A DNA stretch of 7,791 nucleotides from Methylocystaceae bacterium (GCA_003105285.1 PQAN01000307.1:14277-22067), one strand, 5' to 3'. Shown: positions 1 to 6,939, numbered from the stretch's first letter. Notes: generated by a model from the sequence alone, not told the origin. Program-made: numbers and translations.

Positions 1-57
1 CAGGGCGAAGAGTCCCGCCATGAGGATCATCATATGTGAGGCGCGCCAGACGATCAT
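1..57 (-). CDS. N-terminal fragment of a probable membrane or exported protein (cut by window edge)
   Basis: An ATG at 57 reads leftward for 19 codons to the window edge without a stop. The translation is MIVWRASHMMILMAGLFAL: a positively charged residue followed by a hydrophobic run, as in a first membrane segment or a signal peptide. The sequence just upstream contains GGAGGG nine bases before the ATG, a strong Shine-Dalgarno match, and this is the main reason for choosing this start. The gene lies in the same direction as the MocR regulator, with about 150 bases between them, so it may be a regulated neighbour. Too little is present to assign a family. It could also be a chance reading, since 19 codons are weak evidence by themselves. 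Confidence 0.42.
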   Translation of the reverse strand, partial: MIVWRASHMMILMAGLFAL

Positions 58-209
58 TCCCTTAGTCCCTCCCCTGCGGCCGATCGTCACGCGCTCATCC
101 GCGAAGCGATTCGGGGCCGAAATGAAATCACAAGTCGCGGCGGATGAGTATCTGAACGCCGAGGCTGCTCCAAGCGGCCGGTCGGTCGCAGCCTCGCCCC
201 TCGGCTCGA

Positions 210-1724
210 TCATCCGCGCCTCGCGTCGGACTCTGTCGCGGCGCATCGAGCGGGCGCGCCGATGCCGCCGATGCGCGTTATCGCCTGTTCGGCCTCCGCA
301 TCGTCGAGGCTGGCGAAGCCGAGGCGCAGGCCTCTGCCGTGATGCGGCGAGGCCGCGAAGGATAGAGACGGCAGCAGACGAATGCGGCGTTCGGCCGCGC
401 CTTTCTCGATCGCGTCGAGTCTCGACGCGTCGCGAAACGTGGCCCAATAGGCCAAGCCGCCGTGGGGAACTTCGAAATCGATCGCGTCCGCGAACTCGCG
501 GCGCAGCAATTTCCCGAATGCGTCGCGCCGCCGCAGATAGACCTGCCGGGCCTTTCGAACGTGCCGGCGCAATTCTCCGGACGTTATCAGCTCGGCCACG
601 GCGAGCTCCGTCAGCGCGTTCCCCTGGCGATCGATGCTCGCCGCCAGATTGGCCATCGACCTGACGACCGCCTCGGGCGCCGCGACATAGCCGATGCGCA
701 GCCCCGGCAGAAGCAGCTTGGACATCGACCCCACATAGATCGTCCGATTGTGGGCGTAACTCGCCATCGGCAGCAGAGGTTGACCTTCGAAATGAAATTC
801 ATGGTCGTAGTCGTCTTCGATGATGGCGAAGCGGAAACGGGCGGCGAGGTCCAACAGGCGAAGCCGCCGCTCGGGCGTGAGGGAAACCGTGGTCGGGAAC
901 TGATGGTGAGGCGTCACATAGACCGCGCGCACCCTTTTGTGACGGCAAAGCCGCTCGACGTCCTCGACATCCAATCCCTCGGCGTCGAGCCTCGCCCCGA
1001 TGACCTCCGCGCCCGTCGCCGCAAAAGCGTCGCGGGCGGCCGAATAGCCGAGGCCCTCGACCAGCACCGCATCGCTCGGAGACAGCAGGATTCGGCCCGC
1101 CAGAAAAATGCCCATCTGGCTCCCGCGGGTGATGCAGAGGTTGTCGGAGCCGACGACCAGTCCGCGATGCGCGCCGAGCATTTCGGCGATCGATCGCCGC
1201 AGATCGCCCGATCCTCTCGGGTCTCCATAGCTCAGGCCTCCCGACCGCTCGGCGCGCTGTGCGGCGCTGCGATAGGCGCGCGCCAAGGTTTCGGCCGGGA
1301 ATAAGCGAGGGTCCGGCAGTCCGTCGTCGATCGTCAGCTCGTTCTCGCCTGGAAATACGAGCGTCGGGTCCGGCGTCGCGCGGAACGGAAAATCCGCCTC
1401 CGTCGGATTGAGAGGATCGTCGGCTCGATCGGCCGGGGCGGTCGCGGGCAGGGTTTCCGGGAGCTGCCTCGAGACGAACGTCCCCCGCGTTCCATGCGCC
1501 GAGAGCCAGCCTTGCGCGATCAGATCGTCATAAGCGAGCACGACGGTCTTGCGATTGACGCCGAGCGCCTCGGCCAATTCGCGCGTGCTCGGCAGCGCGG
1601 CGCCCGGAGTCAAACGGCCGCGCCGGATATCGTGAATGAGAGCGTGGACGATCTGCAGATAGATGGGGACGCCACGCCGCGGATCGATCGTTTCGCGCAG
1701 GCTGAATTTCCACGGCCGCAGCAT
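210..1724 (-). CDS. MocR/PdxR-family transcriptional regulator (GntR HTH plus aminotransferase-like domain)
   Basis: This 504-residue protein is a PLP-dependent DNA-binding regulator of the MocR subfamily of GntR proteins. Residues about 18-84 form the winged helix: PLYLQI-like 'VPIYLQIVHALIHDIRRG' and then 'LPSTRELAEALGVNRKTV' and 'GTRGTFV'. A variable linker (about 85-130) leads to a fold-type I aminotransferase domain. Family landmarks are 'TRGSQMGIFLAGRIL' (199-213), 'VTPHHQFPTTVSL' (270-282), 'IIEDDYDHEF' (301-310, with D304 and Y306 as likely PLP contacts) and 'GSMSKLLLPGLRIGY' (332-346, with K336 as the expected Schiff-base lysine). All key residues are present, so it should bind PLP or a PLP-amine adduct. 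The ATG at 1724 has an AGGGGG Shine-Dalgarno a few bases upstream. Length is normal for the family. Members control vitamin B6, amine or taurine genes, or transporters. The target here cannot be read from the sequence; the nearest same-strand candidate is the membrane protein at 1-57. Confidence 0.94.
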   Translation of the reverse strand: MLRPWKFSLRETIDPRRGVPIYLQIVHALIHDIRRGRLTPGAALPSTRELAEALGVNRKTVVLAYDDLIAQGWLSAHGTRGTFVSRQLPETLPATAPADRADDPLNPTEADFPFRATPDPTLVFPGENELTIDDGLPDPRLFPAETLARAYRSAAQRAERSGGLSYGDPRGSGDLRRSIAEMLGAHRGLVVGSDNLCITRGSQMGIFLAGRILLSPSDAVLVEGLGYSAARDAFAATGAEVIGARLDAEGLDVEDVERLCRHKRVRAVYVTPHHQFPTTVSLTPERRLRLLDLAARFRFAIIEDDYDHEFHFEGQPLLPMASYAHNRTIYVGSMSKLLLPGLRIGYVAAPEAVVRSMANLAASIDRQGNALTELAVAELITSGELRRHVRKARQVYLRRRDAFGKLLRREFADAIDFEVPHGGLAYWATFRDASRLDAIEKGAAERRIRLLPSLSFAASPHHGRGLRLGFASLDDAEAEQAITRIGGIGAPARCAATESDARRG

Positions 1725-1768
1725 TGGACCCCCTTGTTTCTATTTGTTGGCTATTTTGCACGGTCCAA
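1724..1768. promoter_or_regulatory. Candidate operator: inverted repeat at the start of the MocR gene
   Basis: TTGGACC (1724-1730) is matched by its exact inverse GGTCCAA (1762-1768), 31 bases apart, in an AT-richer stretch covering the start codon and leader of the MocR gene. On the minus strand the upstream arm supplies TTGGAC, a fair -35 hexamer. PdxR-type regulators are known to bind sites with a TGGAC-like core, often near their own promoter, so autoregulation is plausible. Seven-base arms at this spacing can arise by chance, so the call rests mainly on location and core sequence. Confidence 0.3.
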
Positions 1769-2029
1769 AGAAAGCTACAGTCCGTTCGCTCGAAGCTGTC
1801 AAGCTCGGAAAAGGGATTTGGGCGGCGCCCACCAAGTCACTCAGCATCTCGCCGATGCCGAACGTTGCCGATCTATCCCGTGAAATCTGCCGGGGGCTGA
1901 AATTCGGCGCCTATGCGGCGGCCGGGAGCGGCTTCGGCCGGTTCCCGCGGCGGGGCGACGAGCTGGACGTCGAATGGTCTTTCCGAGGCGTTCGGCTCCG
2001 GGGCAGATGGCCGCCCAGGCCGATATGCG
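1769..2029. other. Intergenic stretch without a supported gene
   Basis: Open frames cross this stretch on both strands, but none has a ribosome binding site, a recognisable domain or protein-like composition; all are typical of GC-rich DNA. It should contain the 3' end of the SAM hydrolase transcript and the upstream region of the MocR gene. I see no clear stem plus T-tract terminator, tRNA or repeat here. Confidence 0.5.
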
Positions 2030-2920
2030 TCACTTCCGGCCGATCTCGATCGACCATTCGGGCCCCGACTCGACGCCGTGTCGCTTCGCGAAATTGTCGA
2101 GATTGATCGCCACGGCGAGATCGAGCAGGCTATTGACATAAACGAGCGGGCTCCCTTCGGGAACTTCGCCGAAGGTGCGCCGATAGGGTGCGACCAATTC
2201 CGCGACGAGTTGCTCGCCGCGGCGGATGCGAACGCGTAGCTCGTCTCCGAGCTCGACTTTCAGCTCGTCGAACAGGGCTTTGGGAATATTCGTCCAGACA
2301 TTGCCATATTGCGCGTCGAGCACGGGAATGATCCCCGCGACGACGTCGCCGTGGCGTTCCGCCTTGCGATAGGGAATCTTCACCAGGGCGTCCGGCGCGA
2401 GCTTCGGCCCGATTTGGTCGAAGCGCATGAGCCCGGCGGCGAGGCGCCCGCCCGCATAGGCGAAAATGTCGCGGCCGTGGAATGTGTGCGAATCTTGCGA
2501 TCCTGGGCGGCGATTGACGGTTTCGTCGATGCGTCGCAACTCCTTCACGCCCTCGCGTTCGGCGACGAGCGTCAGCAGGCCGTTGTCGGGCGCCAGAAAA
2601 TAGCGTCCGCTGTTCGTCTCGAGCGCGACGGCCAAGCGCTGCGTCCCGACGCCCGGATCGACGACCGCGACGAACACCGAGCCTTTCGGCCAGAACGTCT
2701 CCGCCTGATAGAGCCGGTAGGCGGCGGTGAAAATGCCGCCGGGGTTCTCATGGCTGAGATCGGAAATCAGCAGGTCCTGCGACACGCTATAGGCGACGCC
2801 TTTGACCGCGGAGACGGCGCCGTCGGCCGTGCCGAAATCGGTGTAGAGCACGAGGGGCGAACGCGCCTGCGCGGCTTCCGAAAACAAAACGAGCATAACG
2901 GCCACGAAGAGTCGAAACAT
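2030..2920 (-). CDS. Exported SAM hydroxide adenosyltransferase (SAM hydrolase, DUF62 family)
   Basis: The family hydrolyses S-adenosylmethionine to adenosine and methionine and is related to the fluorinase and chlorinase enzymes. The 296-residue product shows the family motifs in order: 'YTDFGT' (26-31), 'ISDLSHE' (52-58), 'VVDPGVGTQR' (86-95), 'APDNGLL' (110-116), 'TFHGRDIFA' (146-154) and 'YGNVWTNI' (205-212), and then a C-terminal beta domain with 'VNSLLDLAVAINLDN' (262-276). The Asp-Arg-His triad known from archaeal members fits D88, R95 and H148 with near-identical spacing, so it looks catalytically intact and is a hydrolase, not a halogenase. The first 19 residues (MFRLFVAVMLVLFSEAAQA) form a signal peptide with an AxA-type cleavage site before R20, which implies the periplasm; most characterised members are cytosolic. 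The ATG at 2920 has AAGG eight bases upstream. It is divergent from the GST-like gene. The exported location is inferred from sequence. Confidence 0.9.
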   Translation of the reverse strand: MFRLFVAVMLVLFSEAAQARSPLVLYTDFGTADGAVSAVKGVAYSVSQDLLISDLSHENPGGIFTAAYRLYQAETFWPKGSVFVAVVDPGVGTQRLAVALETNSGRYFLAPDNGLLTLVAEREGVKELRRIDETVNRRPGSQDSHTFHGRDIFAYAGGRLAAGLMRFDQIGPKLAPDALVKIPYRKAERHGDVVAGIIPVLDAQYGNVWTNIPKALFDELKVELGDELRVRIRRGEQLVAELVAPYRRTFGEVPEGSPLVYVNSLLDLAVAINLDNFAKRHGVESGPEWSIEIGRK

Positions 2921-2989
2921 GGCGCGCGCCTTTCTCCAGATCGAGGCGAGCTATAGCCTGGGCCGCACGCCGAGGCCAATATCGCTTCG

Positions 2990-3075
2990 TCCACTTCGGC
3001 CGGAAGACTTGAGTTTATTGCTTCGACGCGTTTCCAACGCCGAACCGGCATCCACTTCGGCTGGAGGCGCTCTAT
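2990..3075 (-). repeat. Dispersed Rhizobiales-type intergenic repeat, copy 1, with an internal tandem core
   Basis: Read on the minus strand, 3072-3006 aligns without gaps to 7673-7739 on the plus strand; 55 of 67 bases are identical. The shared core includes AGCCGAAGTGG and GGAAACGCGTC. Inside this copy the segment TCCACTTCGGC occurs twice, at 2990-3000 and 3051-3061, 61 bases apart, as if two units of the element had been placed in tandem. It lies between two divergent genes, so it sits within or next to both promoters. Elements with this core are widespread between genes in Rhizobiales, and no function is established for them here. Confidence 0.72.
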
Positions 3076-3115
3076 TTGAGGGGAAAGGGCGCGCATCGAG
3101 CGAAAGGGGCCGCCC

Positions 3116-3832
3116 ATGACCTACGAGCTCTATTATTGGCCGGGCGTTCAGGGCCGCGGCGAATTCGTCCGGCTCGCGCTGGAAGACGCCGGCGCGGATT
3201 ATGTCGACGTGGCGCGGGAGCGCGGCGGCGAGGAGGCGCTGCTGGCGTTTCTCGAGAGGGAAGACCTCGTCCATCCGCCTTTTGCGGCGCCCTTCCTGAA
3301 AGACGAAGACGTCGTCATCGGCCAGACGGCCGCCATCCTGCTCTATCTCGGCGACCGCCTCGATCTGGCCCCCAAAGACGAGGGGCTGCGGCTCTGGACC
3401 CATCAAATCCAGCTCACCATCGCCGATCTCGTCGGCGAGGCCCATGACGCGCATCACCCGCTCGGCGCCGATCTCTATTACGAAGACCAGAAGCCCGAAG
3501 CGCTTCGGCGCGCGAGGAGCTTCCGCGAGGAGCGCATTCCGAAGTTTCTCGACTGGTTCGAGGCCGTTCTCGCCCGCAATCCGCAAGGCAACGGGCATCT
3601 CGTCGGCGATGCGGCGACCTATGTCGATCTCTCGCTCTTCCAGGTCGTGGAGGGGTTGCTCTACGCGTTCCCCAGGACAACGACCGCGGCGCTCGCTCGC
3701 GCTCCATGCGTTGCGGCCCTGCATCGCGCCGTCGCGCGACGCCCGCGCATCCGCGCCTATCTCGCCAGCCACCGCCGCATCGCCTTCAACGAGCAGGGGA
3801 TATTTCGGCGCTATCCGGAACTCGACGGCTGA
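3116..3832 (+). CDS. Glutathione S-transferase-like protein
   Basis: The 238-residue product has the two-domain cytosolic GST layout. The N-terminal thioredoxin-like half opens with 'YELYYWPGVQGRGEFVRLAL' (3-22), where Y6 or Y7 is in the position of the catalytic tyrosine seen in alpha/pi/sigma-like classes. 'APFLKDEDVVIGQTAAILLY' (58-77) carries the cis-proline P59 and the glutathione-contacting Q70-T71, which replaces the usual Gln-Ser pair. The helical half contains the N-capping box 'TYVD' (168-171), conserved for folding. Expected role is glutathione conjugation or peroxide reduction in the cytoplasm; the substrate is unknown. The ATG at 3116 is preceded by AAGGGG with suitable spacing. 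Its stop lies 8 bases from the convergent rlmE stop, leaving no room for a separate terminator. The upstream region carries the dispersed repeat. Confidence 0.92.
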   Translation: MTYELYYWPGVQGRGEFVRLALEDAGADYVDVARERGGEEALLAFLEREDLVHPPFAAPFLKDEDVVIGQTAAILLYLGDRLDLAPKDEGLRLWTHQIQLTIADLVGEAHDAHHPLGADLYYEDQKPEALRRARSFREERIPKFLDWFEAVLARNPQGNGHLVGDAATYVDLSLFQVVEGLLYAFPRTTTAALARAPCVAALHRAVARRPRIRAYLASHRRIAFNEQGIFRRYPELDG

Positions 3833-3840
3833 TTGCGACG

Positions 3841-4542
3841 CTATTTCGCGCCGCGAAATCCCGTCGCCAGCACATAGAGCTCCGCCGAGTCGGCGCGGCT
3901 CGCGGCGGGCTTTACGTGACGGACCTGTGCGAAGTCGCGCTTCAGCGACGCGAGCAATTGGCCTTCCGTGCCGCCCTGCAGCACCTTGGCGACGAAGAAG
4001 CCGCCAGGCGCCAGCACTTCTCGGGCGAAATCGGCGGCGAGTTCGGCGAGGGCGACGATCTTGAGATGATCTGTTTGCTTGTGGCCGGTCGCGTTCGCCG
4101 CCATGTCGGACATCACGCCGTCGGCCTGGCCGCCGAGCATGGCCTTTATCCTTTCCGGCGCCGCTTCATCGTTGAAGTCGAGCACGGCGAATTCGACGCC
4201 GGTGACAGGCTCCATGTCGAGCAGGTCGACGCCGACGACCTTGCCGCCGCCGTCCTGCGCCTCGACGCGCTTCGCCGCGACCTGCGACCAGCCGCCGGGC
4301 GCCGCGCCGAGATCGACGATGCGCTGGCCCGGCCGAAACAGCCGGTAGCGCTCGTCCATCTCGAGGAGCTTATAGGCGGCGCGCGAGCGATAGCCCTCGC
4401 GTTTGGCCTGCGCGACATAAGGATCGTTGAGCTGGCGCTCCAGCCACAGCGTCGACGACAGCGAGCGCTTCCTCGCCGTCTTGACGCGCGTCTTCAGCGA
4501 TCGGCCGCCTTCGCGCCCCGATGATCGGCCGCCCTTCGTCAC
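3841..4542 (-). CDS. rlmE: 23S rRNA (uridine-2'-O-)-methyltransferase RlmE (FtsJ/RrmJ)
   Basis: RlmE transfers a methyl group from SAM to the 2'-OH of U2552 (E. coli numbering) in the A-loop of 23S rRNA during late 50S assembly. The 233-residue product has the SAM-binding motif 'IVDLGAAPGGWSQVAA' (75-90), the acidic 'VVGVDLLDM' strand (102-110) and all four catalytic residues of the K-D-K-E tetrad: K58 in 'SRAAYKLLEMDE', D146 in 'VMSDMAANATGH', K186 in 'FFVAKVLQGG' and E221 in 'DSAELYVLA'. The basic N-terminal tail (about 1-30, rich in Lys/Arg/Gly) is longer than in E. coli and common in alphaproteobacteria. The start is GTG at 4542; it overlaps the transporter stop as GTGA and has AAGG seven bases upstream inside the transporter gene. 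Translation is thus probably coupled to the transporter. I do not see the gppA/ppx-type neighbour often found beside this gene in alphaproteobacteria. Confidence 0.96.
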   Translation of the reverse strand: MTKGGRSSGREGGRSLKTRVKTARKRSLSSTLWLERQLNDPYVAQAKREGYRSRAAYKLLEMDERYRLFRPGQRIVDLGAAPGGWSQVAAKRVEAQDGGGKVVGVDLLDMEPVTGVEFAVLDFNDEAAPERIKAMLGGQADGVMSDMAANATGHKQTDHLKIVALAELAADFAREVLAPGGFFVAKVLQGGTEGQLLASLKRDFAQVRHVKPAASRADSAELYVLATGFRGAK

Positions 4543-6638
4543 GCCGCGACCTTGTCGCTCGGGACGAAACGTCCATTCGCCGCCTGCTCCATGGCGATGT
4601 GCCGGTCGTGGAAGGCGAGCAGGCTGGAGCGATGGCCGATGGAGACGATCGTCGTAGCTGGCAGGCGTTCGCTCAACATCCGATAGATGTCGCTTTCCAG
4701 TCGCTCGTCGAGCGCGGAGGTCGCCTCGTCGAGGAACAGCCAGTCGGGCTTGGCGAGCAGCGCCCGCGCGATGGCGACGCGCTGCTGCTCGCCGCCGGAC
4801 AGGCGCTGCGACCAGGAGTCTTCTTCATCCAATCGATATTTGAAGGCTCCGAGCCGCGCCGCCTCCAGCGCCTCCTCGAGCGCGCTGCGAGAATAGGCGC
4901 TCGCCTCGGCGGGATAGGCGACGGCGTTGGCGAGAGAGCCGATCGGAATATAGGGCTTTTGCGGCAGCAGCAGCACATGCGCGCTCTCCGGCACGCGCAG
5001 GCCGCCCTCGCCATAGGGCCAAATGCCGGCGATGGCGCGAAACAGCGTCGATTTGCCGGAGCCGGAAGGCCCGGTCAGCAGCGTGCTCTCGCTCGGCCGA
5101 AGCGCGAGATCGCCAACGTCGACGATGCGTCTGCCGTCCGGCAGCGAGAGCGTCAGATCGACCGCCGCGATCTCGCGATCGGCGCCGCGCTCGATCTTCG
5201 GCGCCTTGGCGCGGATATCGGCCGCGCGTTCGATCGCCTCGTCGAAGGACGAGAGACGGTCCAGCACCGATTTGAAATTGGCGAGCGAGGTGTAATAGGT
5301 GATGAAGAAGGTCAGCGCGTTTTCGACATGTTCGAAGGCGCGCGCCGTCTGAGTCATCACACCGAGATTGATCTTGCCGGCGAAATAGAAGGGCGCGGTG
5401 ATCAGATAGGGGATGATCGGCGACAATTGCCCATAGGTCGCCGTGAAGCTGATCATCTTCTTTCGCGTCGTGACGATGCGCAGATAATTGACGATGATCG
5501 CGCCGAAGCGCTTCACCAGAGACGCGCGTTCGGCGCCTTCGCCCGATAGCAGCGCGACCTGCTCGCTATATTCGCGCAGCCGCGCCAGGGAGAAGCGGAA
5601 GTCGGCCTCGCGATGCTGACGCTCGAAATAGAGTTTGGACAATGTCCGCCCGAGGACATGCGTGACCAGCGTGCCGACGGCCGAATAGATCAGCGCCACC
5701 CAGAACAGGAAGCCGGGAATGTGCACATCGGTTCCGGGCAGAGCGAAATTGCCGGAGAGATCCCATAGGACGATGGAGAAGGAGACGAGCGAGCTCAGCG
5801 TCGAGATCAGGAGGATCGAATAGGAATAGATGCCGTATCCGTCCGTTCCGCCATCGATGAAGCGATTGACGTCCTCGGCGATGCGCTGATCGGGATTGTC
5901 CGTCTGATTGCCGGCGAGCGTCATGTGATAATGCGTGTGTCGTCCGAGCCATCGGGACACATAATGCTCCGTCAGCCAGCGTCGCCAGCGAATGATCATC
6001 AGCGACTGCACGACATACTCGATAACGGCGCTCGCGATGTAGGCGAAGGCCCAGGGCGTGAAAATGAAGAGCAACTGGCGCCAGAATTCGGCGGCGTTCT
6101 TCTCCTGGATCGCATTGAAGAGGTCGCGATTGTAATAGGAGAGGCGCACATTGACGCCGACCTGCGCCTGATTGATGAGCACGAGCATCACGATCATGGC
6201 GACGGCGATGTTGCGTTCTCTCGCGCCGAAGCGGAAGCCCGGCCAGATGTTGGCTTCGCCCCGATCCGGGCTGTCGAAATAGAGGTCGGCGATGCGCGTC
6301 ATCTCGCGCACGACGCCGATGTGGGAGACCGCGAAGACCAGGATCGAGAAAACGGCGACGGTGAGAGGCATGCTCTCCGGCAGAGCATATTCGGCGAGAG
6401 AAGCGGGCCATAGGCCCTCGACGGTCGTCAAATGGGCGAGACCGAAGACGATCGTCTCGCTCGAGAAAATCGCGACGAAAATCCGCAGAAAGCCGGAAAT
6501 CGCCGCGCTGCGCCAAGTGGTGTAGGCGCTGGCCGAACAGGCCGCAGCCAGCAGGAAGAGGTCTCGGTCGCCCGTGTGGAGGCCCGAGGCGAGCGCCAAG
6601 AGCGCGAAGACGGCGACGGCCGCGCCGAGTCTCTGCAT
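4539..6638 (-). CDS. SbmA/BacA-YddA-type ABC transporter, fused permease and ATPase
   Basis: The 699-residue inner membrane protein joins an SbmA/BacA-like membrane domain (ABC_membrane_2 type) to an ATPase, as in YddA and mycobacterial Rv1819c, which take up hydrophilic molecules such as peptides or cobalamin. Hydrophobic segments are visible near 5-20, 46-70, 92-110, 144-160, 190-213, 270-292, 306-330 and 405-422. The family signature is 'RWLTEHYVSRWLG' (220-232) followed by 'DNPDQRIAEDVNRF' (247-260). The ATPase has Walker A 'GPSGSGKST' (523-531), Q-loop Q560 in 'LLPQKPY', signature 'LSGGEQQR' (613-620), Walker B 'WLFLDEATSALDE' (633-645) and H-loop H669, so it looks active. An N-terminal region of about 130 residues with extra hydrophobic segments precedes the usual core. 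The ATG at 6638 is preceded by AAGGA six bases upstream, a strong site. The gene is translationally linked to rlmE. The substrate cannot be told from sequence; related BacA proteins import antimicrobial peptides. Confidence 0.93.
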   Translation of the reverse strand: MQRLGAAVAVFALLALASGLHTGDRDLFLLAAACSASAYTTWRSAAISGFLRIFVAIFSSETIVFGLAHLTTVEGLWPASLAEYALPESMPLTVAVFSILVFAVSHIGVVREMTRIADLYFDSPDRGEANIWPGFRFGARERNIAVAMIVMLVLINQAQVGVNVRLSYYNRDLFNAIQEKNAAEFWRQLLFIFTPWAFAYIASAVIEYVVQSLMIIRWRRWLTEHYVSRWLGRHTHYHMTLAGNQTDNPDQRIAEDVNRFIDGGTDGYGIYSYSILLISTLSSLVSFSIVLWDLSGNFALPGTDVHIPGFLFWVALIYSAVGTLVTHVLGRTLSKLYFERQHREADFRFSLARLREYSEQVALLSGEGAERASLVKRFGAIIVNYLRIVTTRKKMISFTATYGQLSPIIPYLITAPFYFAGKINLGVMTQTARAFEHVENALTFFITYYTSLANFKSVLDRLSSFDEAIERAADIRAKAPKIERGADREIAAVDLTLSLPDGRRIVDVGDLALRPSESTLLTGPSGSGKSTLFRAIAGIWPYGEGGLRVPESAHVLLLPQKPYIPIGSLANAVAYPAEASAYSRSALEEALEAARLGAFKYRLDEEDSWSQRLSGGEQQRVAIARALLAKPDWLFLDEATSALDERLESDIYRMLSERLPATTIVSIGHRSSLLAFHDRHIAMEQAANGRFVPSDKVAA

Positions 6639-6697
6639 GTTTTATCCTTATGTTTGCGGAGGCTTCGCCTATTAGGCGTGTTCGGCCGGGGAACCAA
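6639..6697 (-). promoter_or_regulatory. Candidate promoter and overlapping palindrome upstream of the ABC transporter
   Basis: On the minus strand, TTGGTT (6697-6692) and TAATAG (6674-6669) are separated by exactly 17 bases, a plausible -35/-10 pair. The -10 hexamer lies inside the perfect palindrome CGCCTA-A-TAGGCG (6678-6666, six-base arms around one base), a position where a bound repressor would block RNA polymerase. The ribosome site AAGGA and the ATG follow about 28 bases downstream. Hexamer matches are partial, so this is a suggestion only. Confidence 0.35.
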
Positions 6698-6867
6698 GCT
6701 CGAGATTGCGCCATTCGCGTGACGAGACGCTCGCTCGTTCTTTCTTGCGATAGCGCGATTTCGGCCTCGAGCGCAAATTCACGCCGCCGTCCGGCAGAGG
6801 CCCCGCTCCTGCGCGCCGGCGACCGCGCATGGCGATGCGGCCTGAAAAGCCCGGCTAAATCTGTCTC

Positions 6868-6939
6868 CGTCATCGCGAGCGTAGCGAAGCGATCCGGGGA
6901 CCGCCTCACGGCTCCCGGATCGCTTCGCTCGCGATGACG
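6868..6939. repeat. Imperfect hairpin repeat (palindromic intergenic element)
   Basis: The left arm (6868-6898, beginning CGTCATCGCGAGCG) and right arm (6914-6939, ending CGCGATGACG) are inverse copies, except that the left arm carries five extra bases (a TAGCG duplication-like insertion). The loop is about 15 bases. A further copy of the right-arm core CCCGGATCGCT appears at 6980-6990. Elements of this type are frequent between genes in many Proteobacteria. It lies 3' of the IHF-alpha-like gene and could form a stable RNA hairpin that protects or ends that transcript. No T-tract follows. Confidence 0.72.

Noticed and set aside
1873..2029. A proline-rich minus-strand reading after the SAM hydrolase stop, as if a C-terminal tail had been lost by frameshift
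   Set aside because: The SAM hydrolase already ends at the family's normal last beta strand, the reading is in another frame without its own start or ribosome site, and proline-rich readings are common in GC-rich DNA.
2951..3772. A 273-codon minus-strand open frame opposite the GST-like gene
   Set aside because: The plus strand has clear GST motifs and a good ribosome site; the antisense frame has no known domain and crosses the dispersed repeat.
4521..5549. A 342-codon plus-strand open frame opposite the ABC ATPase domain
   Set aside because: It is a mirror of the conserved ATPase codons; its composition is typical of antisense frames and it has no recognisable motif.
6868..6939. Transposon terminal inverted repeats
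   Set aside because: The arms enclose only about 15 bases, with no transposase and no target duplication visible; it is a short hairpin repeat.
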